From: DASRAU01 sp036005805
Lineage (GTDB): Bacteria; Acidobacteriota; Polarisedimenticolia; Gp22-AA2
NCBI GenBank assembly: GCA_036005805.1
Contig: DASYQE010000232.1
Span: forward strand, 1-50,010
DNA: 50,010 bases
Reading direction: 5' to 3'
The notes under the pieces: model-generated
The model's database searches: none
What the model was told of the DNA's origin: nothing
The model's input: the letters and a program-made list of their open reading frames with translations, nothing else
In this document: positions 42,125-49,691 of the stretch, in pieces
Position numbering within the stretch: the first letter of the stretch is position 1
Layout: the number at the start of each line of letters is the position of its first letter
Made by a program: the position numbers and the translations under genes

Positions 42125-43410
42125 CGTCCGACGCGGCGAAAGGCCCGCTGCAGGCGCTGCTGCGATCGCTCCGCCACCGGAACTTCCGGCTCTTCCTGTC
42201 GGGGCAGATGGTGTCGCTCGTCGGCACCTGGATGCAGAACGTGGCCCAGGCATGGCTGGTGTACCGGCTGACCGGCTCGGCCCTCCTGCTCGGGGTGATC
42301 GGGTTCCTGTCGCAGTTCCCGGTGTTCCTCCTCGGACCCCTGGCGGGGACCGTCGCCGACCGCCGGGCGCGGCACCGACTGGTCGTCGCCACGCAGACCG
42401 CCGCGATGCTCCTCGCCTTCGCTCTGGCGTCGCTGACGCTCAGCGGCCAGGTGCGCGTGTGGCACGTCGGCGTCCTGGCGGCCCTCGGAGGCGTCGTCAG
42501 CGCCTTCGACATCCCCGCGCGGCAGTCGTTCCTCGTCGAGATGGTCGGCCGCGACGATCTCGCCAACGCCATCGCCCTCAACTCGTCGATGTTCAACGGG
42601 GCGCGCGCGATCGGTCCGGCGCTGGCGGGGATCCTGGTGGCGGCGCTCGGCGAGGGGTGGTGCTTCTTCCTCAACGGCGTCAGCTTCCTCGCGGTCATCG
42701 CGTCCCTCCTGCTCATGCGCCTGCCGCCGCGCCCGGTGCGTGTCTCCGCGGGCTCCCCGTGGCGCGACTTCGTCGAGGGGGTGGGATTCGCGTGGGCGAG
42801 CGCGCCGATCCGCGCGCTCCTGCTGCTCGTCGGCGCCGTGAGTCTTTTCGGCGCGCCGTACACGACGCTGATGCCCGTCTTCGCGGATCACCTGGTCCCC
42901 GGCGGCCCGCGCACGCTCGGCGTGCTGATGGGCGCGGTCGGCATCGGCGCGCTCCTCGGAGCGGTCAGCCTGGCGATGCGCTCCACGGTGCGCGGGCTCG
43001 GCCGCCGCGCCGCGCGCGCGGCGGCCGGGCTCGGGGTGCTGCTCGCCGTGTTCGTGGCGACCCGCTCGGTCGGCCTGGCGGCGGTGGTTCTCGTCGGCGT
43101 CGGGTTCACCATGATGGTGCACATGGCGGCGGTCAACACGCTGCTGCAGTCGATGGTGCCGGACGCGCTGCGCGGGCGGGTGATGTCGCTCTACACCGCG
43201 ATGAACATGGGGATGGCGCCGTTCGGAGCGCTCCTGGCCGGGGCGGTGGCGCACCGCGCGGGGGCCGGGCCGGCCGTGGCGGCGGGGGGCTTCGTGTGCC
43301 TCGTCACCGCGTTGTTCTTCCGCTCCCGCCTGCCGGCCCTGCGCGAAGAAGCCCGCCGCCTGCTGGACGAATCGGGGGAAGCCGGTAGCGGCCTCTCCGG
43401 ATCCGCCTGA
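42121..43410 (+). CDS. MFS exporter (MFS_3/enterobactin-exporter-like), non-ATG start
   Basis: A 12-helix major facilitator of about 430 residues. Family members begin with a motif like LRSLRHRNFRLFLSGQ, and this motif is encoded at 42163-42207, upstream of the first ATG at 42208. No ATG, GTG or TTG exists in frame between the previous stop and 42208; the best candidate is CTG at 42121, whose last two bases are shared with the TGA of the ABC-F gene. The exporter signature GTWMQNVAQAWLVYRLTGSA, the loop DRRARHR between helices 2 and 3 and the later PDALRGRVMSLYTAMNMG fit the MFS_3 family, which exports siderophores and drugs. Overlap with ABC-F suggests a joint efflux and ribosome-protection role; this is inference. 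Confidence 0.85.
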   Translation: MTSDAAKGPLQALLRSLRHRNFRLFLSGQMVSLVGTWMQNVAQAWLVYRLTGSALLLGVIGFLSQFPVFLLGPLAGTVADRRARHRLVVATQTAAMLLAFALASLTLSGQVRVWHVGVLAALGGVVSAFDIPARQSFLVEMVGRDDLANAIALNSSMFNGARAIGPALAGILVAALGEGWCFFLNGVSFLAVIASLLLMRLPPRPVRVSAGSPWRDFVEGVGFAWASAPIRALLLLVGAVSLFGAPYTTLMPVFADHLVPGGPRTLGVLMGAVGIGALLGAVSLAMRSTVRGLGRRAARAAAGLGVLLAVFVATRSVGLAAVVLVGVGFTMMVHMAAVNTLLQSMVPDALRGRVMSLYTAMNMGMAPFGALLAGAVAHRAGAGPAVAAGGFVCLVTALFFRSRLPALREEARRLLDESGEAGSGLSGSA

Positions 43411-43624
43411 CGGTCAGGGTCGCGAAGCGTCAGGTTGGACCGGGCACCGGACAGCTGTCCCTTCGCGGTGACCGGGGATTCTCCGTACGCCTCCGCCCGT
43501 CCGCCTTCCGGGCAGAAGAAGCACGCCCCTTTGCGACGAATTCCTGACGATGGCATTTCGCTTGCTGTTCACGGCGAATCGGAATGCGATTGACAAGCGG
43601 TCAAGAACAAAGGAGACGGCTTCC

Positions 43625-43969
43625 ATGAAGAAAGCTCTTTTGATGTTCATCGTCCTGATGGCGCTGCCGATGACCGCTTTGCTGGCGCAGAGCGACCCGG
43701 CGACCGCCCCCGCAGATGATCCGCCGGCGATCCAGTCCGACCCGGCGGACCCGAACCAGCCGGCGCCGGCCGACCAGGCCGCCCCTCCGGCCTACGCGCC
43801 GGCGAACACCGCCGCCGATCCGGACGCGGCGAACGCCGACCCCGATGCCAACCAGAACTTGCCGGCGACGGCGAGCCATGGGCCGCTGATCCTGCTGATG
43901 GGCATCCTGGCGATTGGAATGTTCCTCGTCCTGAAGGTTTTTCGCCGCCACAGCGTTGACGTGTCTTGA
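43625..43969 (+). CDS. Small secreted protein with LPATAS-TM-Arg sorting-like end
   Basis: A 114-residue protein. AAAGGAGA precedes the ATG at 43625; an in-frame frame start at 43550 is rejected. It has a signal peptide (KKALLMFIVLMALPMTALLAQ), a disordered Asp/Pro/Ala-rich stretch (24-78) and the end LPATAS (79-84), a hydrophobic helix (87-104) and RRH. This tripartite shape matches sortase/exosortase-type sorting signals; variants of LPxTAS-P-TM-RR are, as far as I recall, frequent in Acidobacteria, although these are diderms. Processing by a sortase-like enzyme is inferred, and no sortase gene is visible in the window. A perfect rho-independent terminator follows. Confidence 0.75.
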   Translation: MKKALLMFIVLMALPMTALLAQSDPATAPADDPPAIQSDPADPNQPAPADQAAPPAYAPANTAADPDAANADPDANQNLPATASHGPLILLMGILAIGMFLVLKVFRRHSVDVS

Positions 43970-43993
43970 CGCCTCCGTCCTCCCCCCGTTCCC

Positions 43994-44030
43994 CGCGCGG
44001 CGCCGTGGCTCGGCGCCGCGCGTTTTTTTT
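43994..44030 (+). terminator. Perfect 12-bp rho-independent terminator
   Basis: CGCGCGGCGCCG (43994-44005) pairs with CGGCGCCGCGCG (44011-44022) around the loop TGGCT and is followed by eight T. It ends the transcript of the LPATAS protein. Confidence 0.95.
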
Positions 44031-44233
44031 CCCGCAGCGAGAAGGTCGGCGCGCGCCCTGACACCGGCCGCGTCGGGAATCCGACGTTCGGCGGCGATCT
44101 GTGCGGCCTGTGGTCAGTGAACGAGGCCGAAGGCGTCAGCGGTCCCCGCGCGGGGCCCTGCGGCGGTCGGCAGACGATGCCGTTTCTGGCGTGCCGTGCG
44201 GGAGGGACCTAGATTCCGTGCGGGAGGTGTCTG

Positions 44234-44368
44234 ATGACCAAGCGTGCCAAGAACAAGCTCCAGTCGAAGATGCGCCGCACGTGGAAGAAGGCCGTTCAGG
44301 CCCGCCGCAAGCACGAGCGCATGCTCAAGTCGTACAAGCGCATGCAGCGGCAGTACCGCGCGGCGTAA
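44234..44368 (+). CDS. 44-residue strongly basic small protein
   Basis: The frame starts at ATG 44234 with GGGAGGTG 5-6 bases upstream and ends TAA at 44366-44368: MTKRAKNKLQSKMRRTWKKA, then VQARRKHERMLKSYKRMQRQ and YRAA. About 40 percent of residues are Lys or Arg, spread evenly as in one long amphipathic helix, and no hydrophobic segment exists. It stands alone between two strong terminators, and a TAGATT -10-like box lies at 44210-44215. I do not recognise a family. A nucleic-acid-binding or ribosome-associated role is the obvious guess. Being a non-coding RNA is less likely because of the good ribosome site and the stop-free basic frame. Confidence 0.65.
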   Translation: MTKRAKNKLQSKMRRTWKKAVQARRKHERMLKSYKRMQRQYRAA

Positions 44369-44393
44369 GCGCTCCGCACACCAGGACATCGAG

Positions 44394-44458
44394 ACGGGCC
44401 CCCGGGACGTCTCCGGCGCGAAGGAACGCCGGCGCGCATCCGGGGGCCCGTTCTCTTT
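44394..44458. terminator. Long nested terminator hairpin between convergent genes
   Basis: ACGGGCCCCCGG (44394-44405) pairs perfectly with CCGGGGGCCCGT (44440-44451); an inner CCGGCG/CGCCGG hairpin sits in the loop and TCTCTTT follows. It ends the 44-residue gene; the convergent DUF4097-like gene stops at its T-run. Confidence 0.85.
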
Positions 44459-45420
44459 CAGATCGACGCCTGCCGGCGCGCCTTCGTCCCCGAGTCGATC
44501 TCGACGGGACCGTTGACCGTGGTGATGTGGATCACGGGGTGGCTCGAGCCGAAGAGCAGGTTCTGAGAATGGCCCGGCACCCAGGCCCCCTCGCACCCGT
44601 TGCTGCAGTGGATCGGACCGTTCCCCGACATCTCGAGACTCACCCCGGACTCGTAGCGCTCCGGGATCGTGAGACTCAAGGGCCCGTTCTTCGTGTCGGC
44701 CTCGATGCCGTCCCCGTCCCAGCGTGTGCCGCGCAGCTCGATCGCCAGCGGTCCGTTGACGACGCTCACCTTCTGTCGTCCGCCGCCGGCGCGCAGGCTG
44801 ACCGGTCCGTTCTCCGCCGCCACGTCGATCTCCCCCTCGCAGCCGTCGAGCTCCAGCGGCCCGTTGTGGGTGCGGGCGCGGATGGTCCCGGAGACGTCGC
44901 TCAGGCCGATCGGCCCGTTGTCGGCCTTCAGGTCGAGCGTGCTGCCGTCCGGAACCTGCACCAGGAAGTAGACCATCCAGTCGTTTTCTTCTTCCTCGGG
45001 CCCGCTCAGCGACAGGCGCCCCGCGTCGAAGGCCACCTGGATCCCGCCGAGGGAGGCGCGGGCTTTCTCGTCGGTGGAGCCTGCGGCCGCGAGGCACGCC
45101 GTCACGACGTAATCCGATCCCTTCGAGCCCCGCAGCGCCATCCCCGCCGTGCCCTCGACGTGCATCTGGAGCGTCCGCGTCTCCGAACCCTTCAGCGTGA
45201 AGCTGCGCTCGTCGCGCGCCGTGGGAAGCGGATGGCGCTTGCTCCCGAAGAAGACCTTCACCTGGTCGCAGCGCTCGAGCGGCGTCTCGTCCGCCGTGGA
45301 GATCGAGATGTTGTGGTCGGACGCGAACGCCGCGGGCGCGGTGACCGCCCCCGCAAGAAGCATTGCGGCTGTCCCCGCAACGGCGCGCGCGCGCCTGAGA
45401 CCCGTCCATCCGGAAAGCAT
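44458..45420 (-). CDS. Exported DUF4097-like beta-solenoid protein
   Basis: A 320-residue exported protein. GGAGGG precedes the ATG at 45420 and a signal peptide ends near AFAS. Residues 35-160 form a beta-rich domain; residues 165-310 hold seven NGP motifs at 168, 186, 204, 222, 245, 267 and 303, the first four exactly 18 residues apart. Each is in a rung such as ADNGPIGLSDVSGTIRAR. This is the pattern of DUF4097 putative adhesin domains, right-handed solenoids of unknown function found in bacteria and archaea. It is expected in the periplasm or at the surface. No partner membrane protein is visible. Divergent from the next gene by 198 bases. Confidence 0.85.
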   Translation of the reverse strand: MLSGWTGLRRARAVAGTAAMLLAGAVTAPAAFASDHNISISTADETPLERCDQVKVFFGSKRHPLPTARDERSFTLKGSETRTLQMHVEGTAGMALRGSKGSDYVVTACLAAAGSTDEKARASLGGIQVAFDAGRLSLSGPEEEENDWMVYFLVQVPDGSTLDLKADNGPIGLSDVSGTIRARTHNGPLELDGCEGEIDVAAENGPVSLRAGGGRQKVSVVNGPLAIELRGTRWDGDGIEADTKNGPLSLTIPERYESGVSLEMSGNGPIHCSNGCEGAWVPGHSQNLLFGSSHPVIHITTVNGPVEIDSGTKARRQASI

Positions 45421-45618
45421 GGCCACCCTCCTCTCATGTGAGACGGCTCCGCGGGGAGCCTGGAATCGACGACGGTTCTTTCTACGCAGCCGGGGGAGAC
45501 GGAGTTTCCTGCCAGGCGGGCGCAAAGAACATGGCAGCCGCCGGGTCTCACGCCGGGGCACGAGGCTTGCAACCGCGCCGTCCGCTGACAAGTCAACAGA
45601 TGGGGGAGGAGGTCCGCC

Positions 45619-46455
45619 ATGAAACGTTCATCCACGAGCCAGCCCCGCCGCCAGACCGGGGGTCGCAAGAAGGGATCCCGGACCGCGGTGACGCAGGGCC
45701 GGCGTCGGCGCAGCGGGGCGCGACGGTCCACCCCGGCTCGCGGAGGCGAGGCGAAAATGCGCACCACCCGCCGCAAACGGACCTCCCAGGCACCCCCGAT
45801 ACCGATCAAGCAGGGCGCGCAGGGAAAGCGCACGCCCCGGCGGGCAGCCTCCTCCTCCGCCGGTCGCAAGGACCCGTCGCCGCGGGTCCGCCAGGCCCTG
45901 GTGAGCGCCGTCGGCGGCGCCAGCGAGGTCGCCGGCGCGACCGTCGAGGGGATCAGCCGGACGGTGTCCCGGGCGATCGCCGGGCTCGGGGGGATCGCCG
46001 ATTCCTTCGTGCAGGCCCTCTCCTCGGTCAGCCACGGCACCATCCAGGCGGCCATGGAGGCCGGCGGCGACCTGGCCCAGGCGACGCGCGGCATCGCCAT
46101 GGGGGTGATGCGCGATCATGGGCGCGGCTCTGACCTGCGCTCGCTCGACCAGGCGGCCGAGTCGGTGATCCGCACCACCGCGAAGCTCTCGGGAGACCTG
46201 GGCCATGCGGCGCGCGGTCTCGTCGAGGGGGCCATCCAGGGAGCGAAGGAGCTGGGGATCGACGCGACCGAGGCGGCCGCGACGGCGGCAACGGCGGCGA
46301 CCCGGGCTGCGGCGGAGCTGGGCGCGACCGCGGGCGCGAAGGTGCGCGAGGCGGTCGCCGGCACCATCCAGGGGGTGAAGGTCATCCTCAAGGAGCCGTT
46401 CGAGGAGGGCCCCGGGCCCCGCGTCCGTCGCGGGCCCATCGATCGCCGCCGCTGA
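45619..46455 (+). CDS. Basic N-terminus plus Ala-rich amphipathic-repeat protein, unknown
   Basis: A 278-residue protein with GGGGAGGAGG 8-10 bases before the ATG at 45619. Residues 1-85 are dense in Arg, Lys, Ser and Thr (RRRRSGARRS, RTTRRKRTS). Residues 88-260 are alpha-helical, Ala/Gly-rich repeats of the type AxGAxxGAxxxG (VSAVGGASEVAGATVEGIS, ARGLVEGAIQGAKELG, TEAAATAATAATRAAAELG), and the end VKVILKEPFEEG then basic RRGPIDRRR. I know related hypothetical proteins with the ending GVKVVLKEPF but no function. The layout (basic tail plus amphipathic helices) resembles phasins or membrane/nucleoid-associated histone-like proteins. Convergent with the AI-2E family gene. Confidence 0.7.
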   Translation: MKRSSTSQPRRQTGGRKKGSRTAVTQGRRRRSGARRSTPARGGEAKMRTTRRKRTSQAPPIPIKQGAQGKRTPRRAASSSAGRKDPSPRVRQALVSAVGGASEVAGATVEGISRTVSRAIAGLGGIADSFVQALSSVSHGTIQAAMEAGGDLAQATRGIAMGVMRDHGRGSDLRSLDQAAESVIRTTAKLSGDLGHAARGLVEGAIQGAKELGIDATEAAATAATAATRAAAELGATAGAKVREAVAGTIQGVKVILKEPFEEGPGPRVRRGPIDRRR

Positions 46456-46487
46456 GTCTGCAGCGACGCGCCGCCCGGGCAGGCGCC

Positions 46488-47657
46488 TCAGTCCTGGCCG
46501 AGCAGCTCGGCGATCGGGACCATGCGCTCATCGTGCGAGCAGAGGATCTTGAAGACCGCCAGGACCGGCACGGCGATCAGGAGCCCCACCACTCCCCACA
46601 TCCAGTCGCCGATGAGCAGGGCCACGACGATCACCATCGGTGACAGCGACATGCGGCGCCCGACGATGATCGGGGTGACGAACTGCCCCTCGATCGTGGC
46701 CAGCCCCAGGAAGACCATCGGCACGAGCAGCGCCTGCGTCAGCGTCTCGTAGGAGAGCAGCGCGACGAGCGTCAGCACCACCAGCGTGACGGCGCTTCCC
46801 AGGTACGGGACGAAGTTGAACACCGTCGCCATCACCCCCCACAGCATCGGGTTCGGCATGCCGAGGAAACGCGTCGCCAGTGCCGTGGCGGTGCCGAGAC
46901 CGATGTTGATGGCCGTCACCGTCATGAGATAGATCGAGATCTCCTTCTGGATCTCGGTGGTGATCTGCACCACGCGCAGCTTGCTGCGCAGGGTCTCGGG
47001 GATGCGGATGAGCCTGCGGTAGAACGACCCGCCGAACGCCAGGAGGAAATAGACGAGCAGCAGCACCTCCAGCGCGCGGAACAGCAGCAGGCGCGCCATG
47101 CCGGCCACGCGCGCGGCGAGGGACGGCTCCTTCACCGTGACCAACGGCGGTGCGGAGTCCCCGCCGACCGTGGCCATCTTCTCCACCGTCTCGGCCGCCG
47201 CCTGCGCCTCCTCGACCGACGCCTTCACCGGCCGCAGCCGTTTCTCCACCTCGCGCAAGGTCTCGGGCGCCCGCTCGAGCCAGCCGAGCGCGGGCTCGGA
47301 CAGCGCGTAGGCGCCGAAACCGATGCCACCGGCGAACAGGCCCACGACCAGCGCGGCGCCGGCCGGGTCGGGGAGCCGGAGGTGACCGAGCCCGCGCACG
47401 AGCGGCGCCAGCACCATGGCGATGAGTCCGGCCAGGACGATCGGCAGGAGGACCGGCCGGGCCAGCTGCATGGCCCAGGCCCCGGCGAAGACGGCGAGCA
47501 CGCCGAGTCCGAGCCGTCCGGGGCGCGTCTCCCACCAGGGAACGGGCGCGGGCTGAGTCTCCGACGGAGGAGGACCGGCGGGTTCGAGCCGGGCGTCGGG
47601 ATCGCCGTCCCGATCGAGGGGGGGCCGCTGCTCCGGTCCGCGTCGCGTCTCGTTCAC
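46488..47657 (-). CDS. AI-2E family transporter (PerM/YdiK-like)
   Basis: A 389-residue inner-membrane protein; GTG start at 47657. A Pro-rich cytoplasmic N-terminus (1-45) is followed by about 8 helices: GRLGLGVLAVFAGAWAM, PVLLPIVLAGLIAMVLAPLV, AALVVGLFAGGIGFGAYAL, then a long polar segment (130-190), LLLFRALEVLLLVYFLLAFGGSFY, and the conserved core IGLGTATALATRFLGMPNPMLWGVMATVFNFVPYLGSAVTL...EGQFVTPIIVGRRMSLSPMVIVVALLIGDWMWGVVGLLIAVPVLAVFKI. The NFVPYLG and EGQFVTPIIVG motifs are diagnostic. Members are linked to autoinducer-2 or Na+/H+ export; the substrate here is unknown. Confidence 0.93.
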   Translation of the reverse strand: MNETRRGPEQRPPLDRDGDPDARLEPAGPPPSETQPAPVPWWETRPGRLGLGVLAVFAGAWAMQLARPVLLPIVLAGLIAMVLAPLVRGLGHLRLPDPAGAALVVGLFAGGIGFGAYALSEPALGWLERAPETLREVEKRLRPVKASVEEAQAAAETVEKMATVGGDSAPPLVTVKEPSLAARVAGMARLLLFRALEVLLLVYFLLAFGGSFYRRLIRIPETLRSKLRVVQITTEIQKEISIYLMTVTAINIGLGTATALATRFLGMPNPMLWGVMATVFNFVPYLGSAVTLVVLTLVALLSYETLTQALLVPMVFLGLATIEGQFVTPIIVGRRMSLSPMVIVVALLIGDWMWGVVGLLIAVPVLAVFKILCSHDERMVPIAELLGQD

Positions 47658-47773
47658 CTGGTTCCGTCTCCCGAACCGATGCGCCAGCCATCCGGGCGCG
47701 GTCTGTTGCGAGTCCAGTTTCCGCGCAGGCGCCCATCCCGCGGGCGTCGGGGAATCGACGCCGGTTCGCGCGG

Positions 47774-47801
47774 TTGTGCCCCGGAATCATGCACCTATAT
47801 T
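47774..47801 (+). promoter_or_regulatory. Predicted promoter giving a leaderless kinase transcript
   Basis: TTGTGC (47774-47779) and TATATT (47796-47801) are 16 bases apart; transcription should start at about 47808, right at the ATG (47809). No ribosome site lies in the remaining 7 bases, so the mRNA is probably leaderless. Confidence 0.5.
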
Positions 47802-47808
47802 CGGGTCG

Positions 47809-49674
47809 ATGGCGACCATCGGCCGCTACATCATCGAGCGCGAGCTGGGCCGCGGAGCCATGGGCGTCGTCTCTCTCGCGACCGACCCGCACCTCGGGCG
47901 CAAGGTCGCGGTGAAGACCTACACGCTGCCGGACGGCGTCGCCCCGGACCTCGCGGCGGAGTTCCACGAGCGCTTCCTGCGCGAGGCGCGCGCCGCCGCA
48001 TCGCTGTCGCACCCGGGGCTGGTGACCGTCTTCGACGCGGGGGAGGACGCGGAGCGCCGCCTGCCGTTCATCGCCATGGAGTACGTGTCCGGATGCACGC
48101 TGAAGCAGAAGCTCGAGGCGGGCGGACGGCTCGACGCGGCCTGGGTGCTCCGCGCCGGCGCCGTGCTGGCCGAGGCGCTCGGTGTGGCGCACCGGGCCGG
48201 CATCGTGCACCGCGACATCAAGCCGGCGAACATCCTCATCCGCGATGAGGACGGCGCCGCGAAGATCGCCGACTTCGGCGTCGCGCACCTGAAGTCGTCC
48301 GAGCTGACGCAGACGGGCACCGCCCCCGGGTCGCCCGGCTACATGTCTCCCGAGCAGATCACCAGCGGCGACGTGGACGGCCGCAGCGACCTGTTCTCGC
48401 TCGCGGTCGTCCTCTACGAAGCGCTCTGCGGCCGCCGTCCGTTCAAGGGGAACGACCTGGTGGCGCTGACCTACTCGATCGCCCACGAGACCCAGGTGCC
48501 GCTGGCGCGCCAGATGAAGGATTGCCCGCCGGCGCTCGACCGGTTCTTCGACCGCGCCCTCTCCAAGGACCCGGCGAAGCGGTTCCCGGACGCCCGCTCG
48601 TTCCGCGACGGACTGATCGAGGCGGCGCAGGCCAAGGCCCCGGACCCCTCCGAGAGGACCGTCGTGGAGCCGGTGCAGGGCAAGGCCGCGGCCGCGCCGG
48701 CTTTGACCGTGCCGCTCGGGCGCACCGTGCCGCTGCCGCCCGGTGCGTCGCTTCCGGGGGAGAAGGCTCGCGCCGCCGCGCCGCCGCCCGTGCCGGGGCC
48801 GCGTCGCGCCCGCCTCCTGTCGTGGGCCATCGGATCGGTCGCCCTCGCCGGCGCCGGCGCGGCCGCGTGGCTGCTTCTTGCCCGGCCGGACACGCTGCGC
48901 GCCATGAGCCATTCCCTGCCGCAGCCACAGCCGCCGCCGGCGGCTGCGAAGGCGGCGGGCATGACGGGCGCCGGGGCGGCCGGTCCGGGGGACGCGGCCG
49001 GTTCCGCCGGGAGCGTCCCCGGATCGGGGACGCCGCTGCCGCGGCGCGAGGACATCCTGCTCGAGGTGAAGCCGGTTCCCGACCATGCTCCGAAGCCACC
49101 GGCTCCGGCCGCCAGGGCTCCGGATGTCCCGCGCACGCCTCCGACGATGCGGGTCACGGTGGCCGAGGGGACGGCTCTCGAGGTCACGCTCGACGCGCCG
49201 GTCTCGTCCGGCACGAGCCAGGTCGGCCAGGCGGTCACGGCGCGCCTCGCCCAGCCGGTGCTCGACGGCGGCCGCGTGGTCGTTCCGGCCGGCAGCACGC
49301 TCTACGGCCGGGTGAGTGCCGCCCTTCCCGCGAAGCGAGGGCTCGGAGACAAGGCCGGTTCGCTCAGCCTTGCCTTCGATCGGCTGCGCACGCCGGACGG
49401 CGCCGAGGCGCCGCTCTCGGCGACGGTGACCCGCGAAGGCGCCGCCTCGGGCGGGAGGACCGCCGGAACCATCGGCGGCGGGGCAGCCGGCGGCGCGGCC
49501 CTCGGGAAAATCCTCGGCCGCTCCTCGAAGAGCACCGTCCGGGGAACGATACTCGGTGCGGCGATTGGCACCGGCGTCGCCGCCGGCATGCGCGGCCATG
49601 ACGTCGAGCTCGCGGCCGGCGAGCCGATGACCCTCCGCCTCAACCTGCCGCTCACCCGCACGATCCGTCGCTGA
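47809..49674 (+). CDS. Ser/Thr kinase fused to VirB10/TrbI-like beta domain
   Basis: A 621-residue membrane kinase. The start at 47809 (MATIGRYIIERELGRGAMG) fits PknB-type kinases; an upstream in-frame start at 47776 lacks support and lies inside the promoter. K36 (VAVKTY), HRDIKPAN (134-141) and DFG (155-157) are intact. A Pro/Ala-rich linker and one membrane helix (about 340-360) lead to a second Pro-rich stretch and a C-terminal domain (about 440-621). That domain (GTALEVTLDAPVSSGTSQVGQAV, GGRVVVPAGSTLYGRVS, AKRGLGD) resembles the VirB10/TrbI barrel fold and includes a glycine-zipper (GTIGGGAAGGAALGKILG). The extracytoplasmic part may reach the outer envelope. The combination is unusual. 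Confidence 0.9.
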   Translation: MATIGRYIIERELGRGAMGVVSLATDPHLGRKVAVKTYTLPDGVAPDLAAEFHERFLREARAAASLSHPGLVTVFDAGEDAERRLPFIAMEYVSGCTLKQKLEAGGRLDAAWVLRAGAVLAEALGVAHRAGIVHRDIKPANILIRDEDGAAKIADFGVAHLKSSELTQTGTAPGSPGYMSPEQITSGDVDGRSDLFSLAVVLYEALCGRRPFKGNDLVALTYSIAHETQVPLARQMKDCPPALDRFFDRALSKDPAKRFPDARSFRDGLIEAAQAKAPDPSERTVVEPVQGKAAAAPALTVPLGRTVPLPPGASLPGEKARAAAPPPVPGPRRARLLSWAIGSVALAGAGAAAWLLLARPDTLRAMSHSLPQPQPPPAAAKAAGMTGAGAAGPGDAAGSAGSVPGSGTPLPRREDILLEVKPVPDHAPKPPAPAARAPDVPRTPPTMRVTVAEGTALEVTLDAPVSSGTSQVGQAVTARLAQPVLDGGRVVVPAGSTLYGRVSAALPAKRGLGDKAGSLSLAFDRLRTPDGAEAPLSATVTREGAASGGRTAGTIGGGAAGGAALGKILGRSSKSTVRGTILGAAIGTGVAAGMRGHDVELAAGEPMTLRLNLPLTRTIRR

Positions 49675-49691
49675 CCCGGGCGGGCCGGATT

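Noticed and set aside
42208..43410. ATG at 42208 as the start of the MFS exporter
   Set aside because: It would cut off the conserved N-terminal motif RHRNFRLFLSGQ and part of the first helix.
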